Below are positions 16,968 to 25,406 of a stretch of DNA of 64,000 bases, in pieces. The translations under genes were made by a program, and so were the position numbers. Positions within the stretch are counted from its first letter, which is position 1. Every line of letters starts with the position of its first letter. Under the pieces are notes generated by a model. That model worked only from the letters and a program-made list of their open reading frames with translations, was not told the DNA's origin and did not search any database. The DNA is from Bradyrhizobium sp. NP1 (GTDB lineage: Bacteria > Pseudomonadota > Alphaproteobacteria > Rhizobiales > Xanthobacteraceae): the NCBI RefSeq assembly GCF_030378205.1, contig NZ_CP127385.1, forward strand, positions 682,001 to 746,000, read 5' to 3'.

Positions 16968-19250
16968 TCAACCTGGGGAGAGTTGACGACGGTTGAACAC
17001 GAAGAGGATCAGGCCGAGCGCGAGCAGGATTGCGCCCGCGATCATCTTCAATTCTGCATCGGTTGCGGTTTTCGGCAGCGTGATCGTGATCGGCGCCGGT
17101 GTCGCGACCGGCCGCTTCAGCGCGACCGGCAGCAGGTGCGCATCGCCGTCCGGACGCTGGGCACGGCGCTCGGTCGGCGGCGCGGGCAGCGGCTGTCGTT
17201 CGCCGAACACCTTTGCGAAGTCCCAGCCGGCGGGCAGGTTGAGCGGCAGCTCGGCAAGCTTCAACGGCGCGCCGTCGGGGCGGCTTGGCGTCTTGTCGAT
17301 TGCGACGAGGCTCGTCAGCCTCGTCACGAGCTGATGCTCCAGCGCGAGCGCCAGGATCGCCTTGTCGGCTTCTTCGGGCGCCATCTGCCGCGTGGTGCGC
17401 GCGACTTCGGCGTCGCTGATCTTGCGCCGCGCCCACAGCTTTGACAGGCCCTTGCCTTCGGCGGCGTTGGCAAGCGGCAGCGTCACGCTCCACGGCCGGT
17501 CGCCGAGCTTGCCCTTGATCTCGACGGAGCCCGCGAGCTTGTCGAGCCTTGCGGCCAGCACCAGCGGCTCGCCGCGATAGATGTCGGGCATCACGCTCGG
17601 GGTGATGTCGGCAGTCGCCGCGGTGAACTTGGCGGACAGGCCGGTCACGGCGGGATTTTCCAGCTTTTCGAACAGGCCGCGCATGCGTTCCTCGACCTGC
17701 TCGACCGAGCCGATATGGGTGAAGGCGCCGCGGCCGAGCTCGGCGGCACGCGTCATCAGATAGGTGTTCGGCGCCGAGCCGATCCCGACCATGAACACGC
17801 GGGAGCGGCCACGCATCGCCGTGATGGTCTCGAACAATTGCTGCTCGTTGCCGATGGCGCCGTCGGTGAGGAACACGACCTGCCGCACGGTGCCGGCGTC
17901 GCTGTCGCGGTCCGTCAGCGCGGCGCGCATCGGCGGGATCATCTCGGTGCCGCCGGCGGCCTGCAGCGCGCTGACGAAGGCGGTCGCGCTGGCGAGGTGA
18001 CTGGCATCCGCCGAGACCGGTGTCGGAAACAGCACGTCCATGCTGTGGTCGAAGCGGATCACGTTGAAGCGGTCGGTCGGCTGCAGACGGCCGAGCGCGT
18101 AAAGGAGGCTCGCCTTGGCCTGTACGATCGAGGTGCCACCCATCGAGCCGGAATTGTCGATCACGAAGATCACCTCGCGGGCGAGCTGCTTGCGCTGGGC
18201 CTCGTCGACCGCAGGCGGCGTGACGAAGGCGAGCAGATAATCGGCGTCGCCGACATGCTCGCGGAACAGGCCGACGGAGGGCGCGGTCTCCGCCAGAGGC
18301 TTCCAGGCCAGCTCGAAGTCGCGATCGGCCGGCACCACGCCGTCGGCGAGCCGGATCAGGCGCGTCGCCTCGTCAGGGTTTTCGATTCTGACCTGATGAT
18401 GATGGCTCTTCACCTCGCCGAGCGGGAAGCCGGCGTTCAGATGAACGGTGATTGCGGTCGGATTGACCGGCTGGTTCTGCGCGGGGTCGAGCACTGGCGG
18501 GGCGATGCGATCGCGGTCGGGCACGGGATCGGACTTGATCGCGCCCCAGCCGCCGCCATCGGCGCGCAAATCGACGCTTTGCACGATCGGCGCCGGATTG
18601 TAGCGCGGGCCGACCACCATCGGCACGCGCAGCGAGAACTCGCCGCCGGACTGGTGCACCGGCTCCTGATATTCGATCTGCACCAGCACGGTCTCGCCGG
18701 GGCCGATATTGGCGACCGAATTGGTGAAGATGTTCGGCCGCTCCTGCTCGGTGAGCGCGGCCCGCTGCCCGTTCCGCTTGGCTTCCTCGTAAGCCACGCG
18801 TGCCTGCTGCCGCTCCCTGATGTCGCCGACGATGACACGCTCGCCGACCACCATCTTCAGCGTATCGACCGCGCCGCCTTCGGGCAGCGGATAGACATAG
18901 GTGGCCTCGACAAAGTCCTGTGTCGGGTTGCGGAACAGCTGCGTGACGCGGGCGCGCACCGTCGGCCCGGCCACGGTGAGGTCGACGTCGATGCCGAGCC
19001 GGATCGCCTCCGCATAACCGTCACCGGTCTTGAACAGCAGCGAGCCGGAGCGGGCATCAGCCGGCTTGACCAGCTTCAGCACCGCGGGATGCGCGGTTTC
19101 CGCCGACCAGACCGGCTCGAAGCTCAGGAACAGCGCCGCGAAGCTGACGATGCCGACGGCGACGCCCTGCACGACCAGAAACAGCAGCAGGGTCACGATC
19201 CGTGACAGGATCGTGGGGTTTTCGATCTCGAATTCATCTGGGGTGGTCAT
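16968..19250 (-). CDS. sortase target protein with VIT and VWA domains
   Basis: 760-residue surface or periplasmic protein. An N-terminal TM/signal helix (about 16-45) is followed by a VIT domain (about 55-185), then a von Willebrand A domain with a full MIDAS motif FVIDNSGSMGG and LTDGAIGN. A C-terminal cell-sorting signal has LPKTA (725-729), a hydrophobic helix and an RR tail. It matches the proteobacterial sortase-substrate family found next to class GN sortases. The presumed fate is cleavage at LPKT-A by the adjacent sortase and attachment to an unknown envelope acceptor. VIT/VWA proteins usually bind other proteins in a metal-dependent way. Confidence 0.92.
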   Translation of the reverse strand: MTTPDEFEIENPTILSRIVTLLLFLVVQGVAVGIVSFAALFLSFEPVWSAETAHPAVLKLVKPADARSGSLLFKTGDGYAEAIRLGIDVDLTVAGPTVRARVTQLFRNPTQDFVEATYVYPLPEGGAVDTLKMVVGERVIVGDIRERQQARVAYEEAKRNGQRAALTEQERPNIFTNSVANIGPGETVLVQIEYQEPVHQSGGEFSLRVPMVVGPRYNPAPIVQSVDLRADGGGWGAIKSDPVPDRDRIAPPVLDPAQNQPVNPTAITVHLNAGFPLGEVKSHHHQVRIENPDEATRLIRLADGVVPADRDFELAWKPLAETAPSVGLFREHVGDADYLLAFVTPPAVDEAQRKQLAREVIFVIDNSGSMGGTSIVQAKASLLYALGRLQPTDRFNVIRFDHSMDVLFPTPVSADASHLASATAFVSALQAAGGTEMIPPMRAALTDRDSDAGTVRQVVFLTDGAIGNEQQLFETITAMRGRSRVFMVGIGSAPNTYLMTRAAELGRGAFTHIGSVEQVEERMRGLFEKLENPAVTGLSAKFTAATADITPSVMPDIYRGEPLVLAARLDKLAGSVEIKGKLGDRPWSVTLPLANAAEGKGLSKLWARRKISDAEVARTTRQMAPEEADKAILALALEHQLVTRLTSLVAIDKTPSRPDGAPLKLAELPLNLPAGWDFAKVFGERQPLPAPPTERRAQRPDGDAHLLPVALKRPVATPAPITITLPKTATDAELKMIAGAILLALGLILFVFNRRQLSPG

Positions 19251-19374
19251 CGCATCTTGCTCCTGACGGCGCTGGAATGGCCGGAACTGTGCGGAAACGC
19301 CCCGAATGGCGCGAGCGGATTGATCAGCCTTGTTTGGCCGCGTGCCGCTGGGCCACGCCGCGGTGGATGCGGCT

Positions 19375-19400
19375 TTGTGCGGTTTTGTGCTGGATTGTGC
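19375..19400 (+). promoter_or_regulatory. three TTGTGC direct repeats in helical phase upstream of the XRE gene
   Basis: TTGTGC occurs at 19375-19380, 19385-19390 and 19395-19400, exactly 10 bp apart and so on one face of the helix. The array ends 37 bp before the ATG of the XRE regulator, in the divergent gap shared with the sortase-substrate gene. This is a plausible operator for the XRE protein (autoregulation, and possibly control of the sortase operon). The repeats are seen directly; the function is inferred. Confidence 0.45.
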
Positions 19401-19437
19401 GGTCTGTTAGACTGGTGCCCAATTTGCAGGGGTGACC

Positions 19438-20205
19438 ATGTCCGCGCCGGACAAGCAGCTTTCCGACGAGCAGAGCCGGCAGATCGCCGAGACCATCCGT
19501 GAGGAGCTCGCCCGCCGCCGCGTGTCGCGGCAGACGCTGGCCGAGCAGGCCAAGCTCAGCCTTTCGACCCTGGAAAAGGTGCTGGGTGGCCGCCGCCCCT
19601 TCACGCTTGCGACCATGGTGCGGCTCGAGCAGGCGCTCGGCATCTCCTTGCGCAAGGCGCTGGATGCCGCGCCGGCGGCCGCGGTCGCCGTCAATGGCGA
19701 TGTCGCGCCGGACAGTCTCGGCGCCTATTCGCGTCGTGCGGTGTCCTGGCTCGAAGGCGTCTACCTGACGCTGCGCCCGTCATTCGGCGACAGGGAGGCG
19801 ATCTATGCCTACCGCACCGAGATCGCCTGGGACCCGGCGGCGTCGTCGCTGGTTTTCCGCGAGGGAGAACGGCAGGACGCCGCCTACACGCAATGGGGCG
19901 AGGTCGCGGTGCCCAACCAGTCGGGCTTCATCTATCTCGTCACCAACCGGCATGGCCAGCACCGCCTGATCACGGTGTCGCGCCCGACCATCGCGGGCGA
20001 GATGTATGGCATCATCACCACGCTGCTCGCCGGGCGCGGCTCGCTGCTGACGCCGATCGCGGCCCCGATCGCGTTCCTGCCGATCAAGAACATCCCGCAG
20101 CCCAGCGTGGGGCGTGTCTCGTCCACCGATGCCAATTTCGCCGTATATCGCGAGCACCTGCGTCGCACCACCGACGAGCCCTTTGCGATGTTCCTGCAGG
20201 GGTAG
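19438..20205 (+). CDS. XRE family (helix-turn-helix) transcriptional regulator
   Basis: 255-residue DNA-binding protein. The N-terminal HTH (about 15-65) reads RVSRQTLAEQAKLSLSTLEKVLGG then PFTLATMVRLEQALG, a classical Cro/CI helix-turn-helix. The C-terminal part (about 90-255) is a conserved domain of unknown ligand with no recognised enzyme motif. ATG 19438 is preferred over GTG 19432 because AGGGG is five bases upstream. It is divergent from the sortase substrate gene and convergent with the binding-protein gene, with a cloverleaf repeat at the junction. Confidence 0.85.
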   Translation: MSAPDKQLSDEQSRQIAETIREELARRRVSRQTLAEQAKLSLSTLEKVLGGRRPFTLATMVRLEQALGISLRKALDAAPAAAVAVNGDVAPDSLGAYSRRAVSWLEGVYLTLRPSFGDREAIYAYRTEIAWDPAASSLVFREGERQDAAYTQWGEVAVPNQSGFIYLVTNRHGQHRLITVSRPTIAGEMYGIITTLLAGRGSLLTPIAAPIAFLPIKNIPQPSVGRVSSTDANFAVYREHLRRTTDEPFAMFLQG

Positions 20206-20212
20206 TTCAGTC

Positions 20213-20307
20213 CGTCATTCCGGGACGCGCGCCAGCGCGCACCCGAAATCTCGATCCCTCATCTCTAGATTCCGGGTCTGCGCCTTGCGGCGCATCCCGG
20301 AATGACG
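20213..20307. repeat. cloverleaf-shaped intergenic repeat, copy 1
   Basis: 95-bp element between two convergent genes. The outer stem CGTCATTCCGGGA/TCCCGGAATGACG (13 bp) encloses three hairpins: GCGCG/CGCGC, a long middle arm ACCCGAAATCT/AGATTCCGGGT (one mismatch), and GCGCC-TTGC-GGCGC. The copy at 30749-30830 has the same outer and middle arms, but arms 1 and 3 differ in sequence while remaining paired. A role in bidirectional termination or mRNA 3'-end protection is likely from its position. Confidence 0.85.
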
Positions 20308-20313
20308 CCGGGC

Positions 20314-21534
20314 CTAGCCGCCCGTCTCGGCGCTGATGATGTCGCCGAACAGCTCCCACTTGCCGCCTTTGAACTGCATCATCTTGAGCTGCTCGATCGG
20401 GGCGAAGTCGGTGGCGCTGGTGTTGACCTTGATGCCGGGGATCAGGGTGTCGGGCGCGAAGTCCTTCAGGCTGGCCGCCTGCTTCATCACGTTCTCGCGC
20501 GTCAGGTCATCGGCGCACTGCTTCAGCACCTGCACCATGGTCTGCGCCGCGGCATAGCCATAGACCAGGTTGCTGTCGGAGACGTTGGCGCCCGGCATGT
20601 ATTTCTCGGCGAAGGCCATGAACTTCTTCATGCCCTCGTCGTCCTTCCACTGCGGATCGGAGGCGTCCTTCAGGTAGCCGGCCGACAGCACGCCTTCGGA
20701 GGCGTCCAGCCCGGCGGGCTTCATCACCGAGCCAATGGAAATGGAAACGTCGGTCATCACATGCATCGGCTTCCATTCCAGCTCCGCCATCTTCTTGATG
20801 GCCTGGGCTGCGAATTTCGGCGTCGAGATGTTGACGAAGACGTCGGCGCCGGTGCCCTTCAGCTTGACGATATGGGAATCGATCGAGGGCTCGGTGGTCT
20901 CGTAGCTTTCCTCCGCGACGATCAGGCTGGAGGCTTTGGCACCGAAGATGTCCTTGAGGCCGGCAACGTAGTCCTTGCCGAAATCGTCATTGGCATAGAA
21001 CACCGCGACCTTGGCGTTCGGCTTCTCCTTGAGAATGTATTTTGCGAAGATCCGCGCCTCGACGCGGTAGCTGGGCTGGAAGCCCATGGTCCAGGGGAAC
21101 TCCTTCGGGTCGTTCCACTTGCTGGCGCCGGTGGCCAGGAACAGCTGCGGCACCTTCTTGGCGTTGTGATACTTCTGCACCGCGGTCTGGGTCGGCGTGC
21201 CCAGCGCATTGAACACCAGGAGCACCTCGTCGCTCTCGATCAACTTGCGCACCTGTTCCACCGTCTTCGGCGGCGAGTACCCGTCGTCATAGGAGATGAA
21301 GTTGATCTTGCGCCCGTTCACGCCGCCGGCGTCGTTGACCATCTTGAAATAGGCTTCCTCGGTCTTGCCGATCACGCCATAGGCGGACGCAGGCCCGCTA
21401 TAGGCTTCGACATTGCCGATCTTGATCTCGGTGTCGGACGCGCCGGTGTCGTATTTCTTTTGCGCGAGCGCGCCCTGGGTTGCCGCCAAGGTGAAGGCGG
21501 CAGCGGCGAGCAAGGTGAGTTTCTTGTTATTCAT
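20314..21534 (-). CDS. branched-chain amino-acid-type ABC transporter substrate-binding protein
   Basis: 406-residue periplasmic type-1 binding protein (LivK family). The Sec signal peptide covers residues 1-24 (MNNKKLTLL to ALA-Q), followed by DTEIKIGNVEAYSGPASAYG, the usual first strand of the family. The ATG at 21534 is the natural signal-peptide start; the open frame continues upstream without coding character. It is on the same strand as, and 37 bp downstream of, the acyl-CoA ligase gene. No LivFGHM membrane or ATPase parts are nearby, so it must use a distant transporter. The ligand is perhaps a carboxylate or aromatic acid, judged only from neighbours. Confidence 0.88.
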   Translation of the reverse strand: MNNKKLTLLAAAAFTLAATQGALAQKKYDTGASDTEIKIGNVEAYSGPASAYGVIGKTEEAYFKMVNDAGGVNGRKINFISYDDGYSPPKTVEQVRKLIESDEVLLVFNALGTPTQTAVQKYHNAKKVPQLFLATGASKWNDPKEFPWTMGFQPSYRVEARIFAKYILKEKPNAKVAVFYANDDFGKDYVAGLKDIFGAKASSLIVAEESYETTEPSIDSHIVKLKGTGADVFVNISTPKFAAQAIKKMAELEWKPMHVMTDVSISIGSVMKPAGLDASEGVLSAGYLKDASDPQWKDDEGMKKFMAFAEKYMPGANVSDSNLVYGYAAAQTMVQVLKQCADDLTRENVMKQAASLKDFAPDTLIPGIKVNTSATDFAPIEQLKMMQFKGGKWELFGDIISAETGG

Positions 21535-21571
21535 CAAAGGACCCTTTTTGTTGTGATGGATGGAGTGGCAG

Positions 21572-23128
21572 TCAGGAGGCTTTGGCCTGTTCATTGGCCT
21601 GGGCGAGATCGGCCGCGGAGGCAACCGAGAAGGTCTTGCGCAGGGTCGGCTTGTGGATCTTGCCGGTGGCGTTGCGCGGCAGCACGTCGATGAAGCGGAT
21701 CACCCGCGGGCATTTGAAGCGCGCGAGATTAGCCGCGCAGTGCGCCGCGATGTCGGCTTCGGTGATGGATTGCCCGGGTCTGATCGCGACGATCGCCATG
21801 CCGACCTCGCCCCATTGCGGATCCGGGATGCCGATCACGGCGGCCTCCGCGATCGCGGTGAGCTGGTGCAGCACGTTCTCCACCTCGGCCGGATAGACGT
21901 TCTCGCCGCCGGAGATGTACATGTCCTTCCAGCGGTCGACGATGTAATAGAAACCTTCCTCGTCGACGCGCGTGGCGTCGCCCGTGTGCAGCCAGCCGTC
22001 GGTGAAGGATGACTGGTTGGCGTCCGGCCGGTTCCAGTAGCCGGGCGTGATGTTCGGCCCCTTCACCCAGAGCTCGCCGAGTTCTCCCACACCGGCATCG
22101 CTGCCGTCGGGGCGGACGATGCGTATTTCGGTGTGCAGCACCGGCTTGCCGGCCGAGCCTGCCTTGCGCGCGGCGTCCTCGCGGTCGAGCACCATCACCG
22201 CAGGCGAGGTTTCGGTCATGCCATAGCCCTGCTGCAGCGCCACGCCGCGGGCTTCCCACACTTTGAGCAGCGGCACCGGCATCGGCGCGCCGCCGACGAT
22301 CAGGCGGCTGAAGTCGGCCCTCTCGAAATCCGGATGCTGCGCGATGAACTGGTAGATCGCGGGCACGCCGAAGAACGCGTTGAGGCCCCACGCCGGATCG
22401 CTGATCAGCCGCAACGCGACGCCGGGATCGAACACGCGCATGATCAGCACGGTGCCGCCGGCGTGCAGCACCGGGTTGGTGTAGCAATTGAGCCCGCCGG
22501 TGTGGAACAGCGGCAGCACGGTGAGCTGTACGGACGAGGGCGAGATATAGGCCGGGCCGCCGAGATTGACGCAGTTCCAGAACGTCATGCCGTGGGTGAT
22601 GATCGCACCCTTCGGCTGGCCGGTGGTGCCCGAGGTGTACATGATGGTCGAGATGTCATCGAGCGTGACGGGCTCGATCCGCTCCAGCGGCGTCGCCGCC
22701 GCGATGGCGGCCTCGTAGGAATAGCCTTCGCCGAACAGCAGCACGCTCTCGGTCTTGCAGAGCTTTGCTACTGCCAGCGCAGTGTCGGCCAGATCGGCGT
22801 CATGGATCATCACCTTCGGCGCGGCGTCGCCGACGATGAACTGCAGCTCGGGTACGGTGAGACGGGTGTTGAGCGGCACGAACACCGCGCCCAGCCTGCC
22901 ACAGGCGAACTGCACCTCCAGCGTGTCGGTCGTGTTCAGCGCCAGCACCGCGACGCGGTCGCCGCGCCCGACCTTGAGCCAGTCGCGCAAATGCGTGGCA
23001 AGCCGTGCGATCCGCGCATCGAACTCGGCGTAGCTGAAACGGCGTTCGCTCGCGAGATCGATCGCGGCGATCTTGTCCGGCGTGCGCCGGGCGTGATGCG
23101 CAATCCAGTCGTAATGGCGGACGGTCAC
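21572..23128 (-). CDS. AMP-binding acyl-CoA ligase
   Basis: 518-residue class I adenylate-forming enzyme that activates a carboxylate with ATP to an acyl-CoA. The P-loop-like motif is TIMYTSGTTGQPKGA. The A5-type motif GYGMTETSPA, the A7/A8 region LHTGDATRVDEEGFYYIVDR and the C-terminal catalytic Lys region NATGKIHKPTLR are all present. The GTG at 23128 (TVRHYDW) is selected because GGAGG lies five bases upstream; a longer frame exists but lacks a ribosome site. It is divergent from the acyl-CoA dehydrogenase gene and is probably the entry step of this catabolic region. Confidence 0.92.
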   Translation of the reverse strand: MTVRHYDWIAHHARRTPDKIAAIDLASERRFSYAEFDARIARLATHLRDWLKVGRGDRVAVLALNTTDTLEVQFACGRLGAVFVPLNTRLTVPELQFIVGDAAPKVMIHDADLADTALAVAKLCKTESVLLFGEGYSYEAAIAAATPLERIEPVTLDDISTIMYTSGTTGQPKGAIITHGMTFWNCVNLGGPAYISPSSVQLTVLPLFHTGGLNCYTNPVLHAGGTVLIMRVFDPGVALRLISDPAWGLNAFFGVPAIYQFIAQHPDFERADFSRLIVGGAPMPVPLLKVWEARGVALQQGYGMTETSPAVMVLDREDAARKAGSAGKPVLHTEIRIVRPDGSDAGVGELGELWVKGPNITPGYWNRPDANQSSFTDGWLHTGDATRVDEEGFYYIVDRWKDMYISGGENVYPAEVENVLHQLTAIAEAAVIGIPDPQWGEVGMAIVAIRPGQSITEADIAAHCAANLARFKCPRVIRFIDVLPRNATGKIHKPTLRKTFSVASAADLAQANEQAKAS

Positions 23129-23189
23129 GATTTCCTCCGTGATCGGCGGTCTGTCGCCGCCTGTCGCTTTGCGCAGCATGCCGAAGTCC

Positions 23190-23267
23190 CTGGTGTGGCG
23201 GATTCGACGTTCCTATCAGTGCTGCGGCGAATCCCTCATAGGAACGTCAAATCCCAAGCCACACTAG
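23190..23267 (-). repeat. bulged palindromic repeat E (single copy)
   Basis: 78 bp. Outer arms CTGGTGTGGC/GCCACACTAG and inner arms GGATTCGACGTTCCTAT/ATAGGAACGTCAAATCC pair almost perfectly, with a 21-nt loop and unpaired CAA in the right arm. It lies in the divergent gap between the acyl-CoA ligase and acyl-CoA dehydrogenase genes, so it is close to both promoters. No partner copy was found 13 bp to its right. Confidence 0.82.
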
Positions 23268-23436
23268 AGCCAGCACGAGTTTTGTGCATGTGCTAAGGTT
23301 GTCTTGCGTTGAGTGGCTGGCGGGCGGCTGGCTGGGAAAGCGTCACAGTGTATGCCCTGATTCCAGCGACTGGACGCAAGTGGGGCCTGCCGGTTCGCTT
23401 CATCCTGTGCGGCATAGCACAATGAGAGCCGAGCCC

Positions 23437-24573
23437 ATGAACAGCCCGTTTTATACCGCCGAGCACGAGGCCTATCGCGAGGTGGTGCGCCGTTTCGTGG
23501 AGCGGGAGATCGAGCCCTTTGCCCATCAATGGGACGAGGCCGGCGAATTCCCGCGCGCGCTCTACGAAAAGGCCGCCGGAATCGGCTTGCTGGGCCTCGG
23601 CTTTCCCGAGGAATATGGCGGCACGCCCGCCGACCAGTTCATGAAGATCGTAGCTTCCCAGGAACTGGCCCGCGCCGGTGCGGGAGGGGTCAATGCCAGC
23701 CTGATGAGCCACACCATCGGCTCGCCGCCGATCGCGCGCGCGGCCCGGCCTGAGATCAAGGCGCGGGTGCTGCCGCAGGTGCTCTCCGGCCGGAAGATCT
23801 CCGCGCTCGCGATCACCGAGCCCGGCGGCGGCTCTGATGTTGCGAACCTGCGCACCCGCGCCCGCCGCGACGGCGACCACTATGTCGTCTCGGGCGAGAA
23901 GACCTTCATCACCTCAGGCATGCGCGCCGACTATATCACGGTCGCGGTGCGGACCGGCGGCCAAGGCGCCGGCGGCGTCAGCCTGCTCCTGATCGAGGGG
24001 GACACCCCGGGCCTGTCACGCACCAAGCTGAAGAAGATGGGCTGGTGGGCCTCGGATACGGCAACGCTGCATTTCGACGACTGCCGCGTGCCGGCCGAAA
24101 ACCTGATCGGCGAGGAGGGGCACGGCTTCAGGCTGATCATGCAGAACTTCAACAGCGAGCGCATCGGCATGGCGGCGAGCTGCACCGCCTATGCCCGCGT
24201 CTGCCTCGAAGAAGCGATCGCCTATGCGAAGGAACGCAAGACCTTTGGCAAGCCGATCGCGCAGCACCAGGTGATCCGCCACAAGCTGGTCGACATGGCG
24301 CAGCGCGTGGCGGCGTCGCAGGCGATGCTGGAAATGCTGGCCTGGCGGCTGGAGCAGGGCGAAAGCCCGGTTGCGGAAATCTGCATGATGAAGAACCAGG
24401 CGACGCAGACGATGGCGTTCTGCGCCTCGGAAGCGGTGCAGATCTTTGGCGGCGCCGGCTTCATGCGCGGCGTCAAGGTCGAGCGCATCTACCGCGAGGT
24501 CAAGGTCAATGCGATCGGCGGCGGCACCGAGGAGATCATGAAGGATCTGGCCTCAAGGCAGATGGGCTTGTGA
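23437..24573 (+). CDS. acyl-CoA dehydrogenase
   Basis: 378-residue FAD enzyme that oxidises an acyl-CoA to the 2-enoyl-CoA and passes electrons to ETF. The N-terminal helical domain contains GLGFPEEYGGTPADQF, the middle beta domain has AITEPGGGSDVANLRT, and the C-terminal signature IFGGAGFMRGVKVERIYRE is followed by IGGGTEEIMKDL with the usual catalytic-base Glu. ATG 23437 gives the standard N-terminus (MNSPFYTAEH); ATG 23422 would add five residues. It is the first gene of a plus-strand run of six genes. Confidence 0.93.
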   Translation: MNSPFYTAEHEAYREVVRRFVEREIEPFAHQWDEAGEFPRALYEKAAGIGLLGLGFPEEYGGTPADQFMKIVASQELARAGAGGVNASLMSHTIGSPPIARAARPEIKARVLPQVLSGRKISALAITEPGGGSDVANLRTRARRDGDHYVVSGEKTFITSGMRADYITVAVRTGGQGAGGVSLLLIEGDTPGLSRTKLKKMGWWASDTATLHFDDCRVPAENLIGEEGHGFRLIMQNFNSERIGMAASCTAYARVCLEEAIAYAKERKTFGKPIAQHQVIRHKLVDMAQRVAASQAMLEMLAWRLEQGESPVAEICMMKNQATQTMAFCASEAVQIFGGAGFMRGVKVERIYREVKVNAIGGGTEEIMKDLASRQMGL

Positions 24574-24649
24574 CCTCGGCTTCGCACCGGGCTATGGTGC
24601 AGACAGATGGCCGCCTGCCCTGTGTGGGCGCAGCAACAGGAGCGCAACC

Positions 24650-25306
24650 ATGATCACGCTTTACCATTGCCATGCGGCGCGCTCGTTTCGTCCGCTCTGG
24701 ATGCTGGAGGAGATGGGGCTCGCCTACGAGCTCAAAATGCTGCCGTTTCCGCCGCGGGTGTTCGCCAAGGATTATCTCGCCATCAACCCGCTCGGCACCA
24801 TCCCCTACATGATCGACGGCGAGACCCGCATGACGGAGTCGTCGGGCATCTGCCATTATCTCGGCACCCGGCATGGTCCGACGCCGCTGATCGTCGGCCT
24901 CGATGAGCCCGCCTATGGCACCTTCCTGAACTGGATGTATTTTTCGGATGCGACACTGACCTTTCCGCAGACGCTGGTGCTGCGCTACGCCCAGCTCGAG
25001 CCCGAGGAACGCCGCAATCCGCAGGTCGCTGCCGACTACGCCAAATGGTTCCAGGGCCGGCTGCGCGCGGTGGAAACGGCCATCGCCAATGCCGAGACGC
25101 TGTGCGCCGGCCGCTTCACCGCTGCCGACATCGTGATCGGCTACGCATTGCGTCTCGCGGAAAATATCGGCCTTTCCAGTGATTTCGGCCCAAATGTCGC
25201 GGCCTATTGGGGCCGCCTGCAGGCGCGCGACGGTTTTGTGCGGGCGGTTGCGGCCGAACGCCGCGCAGGCGCCGAGCAGAACGTGAAACCGTGGCGGGAG
25301 CGCTGA
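24650..25306 (+). CDS. glutathione S-transferase family protein
   Basis: 218 residues. A thioredoxin-like domain with ITLYHCHAARSFRPLWMLEEMG (a SxRxxW-type active-site helix) and NPLGTIPYMIDGETRMTESSGICHYL (cis-Pro and the E-S pair that binds glutathione) is followed by a helical domain with AGRFTAADIVIGYAL. It lies 76 bp after the acyl-CoA dehydrogenase gene and may use glutathione on an intermediate of the same pathway; this is an inference from position only. Confidence 0.88.
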   Translation: MITLYHCHAARSFRPLWMLEEMGLAYELKMLPFPPRVFAKDYLAINPLGTIPYMIDGETRMTESSGICHYLGTRHGPTPLIVGLDEPAYGTFLNWMYFSDATLTFPQTLVLRYAQLEPEERRNPQVAADYAKWFQGRLRAVETAIANAETLCAGRFTAADIVIGYALRLAENIGLSSDFGPNVAAYWGRLQARDGFVRAVAAERRAGAEQNVKPWRER

Positions 25307-25406
25307 CCTTCTCGTTGCGAGGCGATGAGAGGTATAGACCGATCGGGATTTGCGCTATGCTTCCCTTCGCGCAGCGGCCGCAGAGCCGCGCCGAGGAGGG
25401 ACGACC

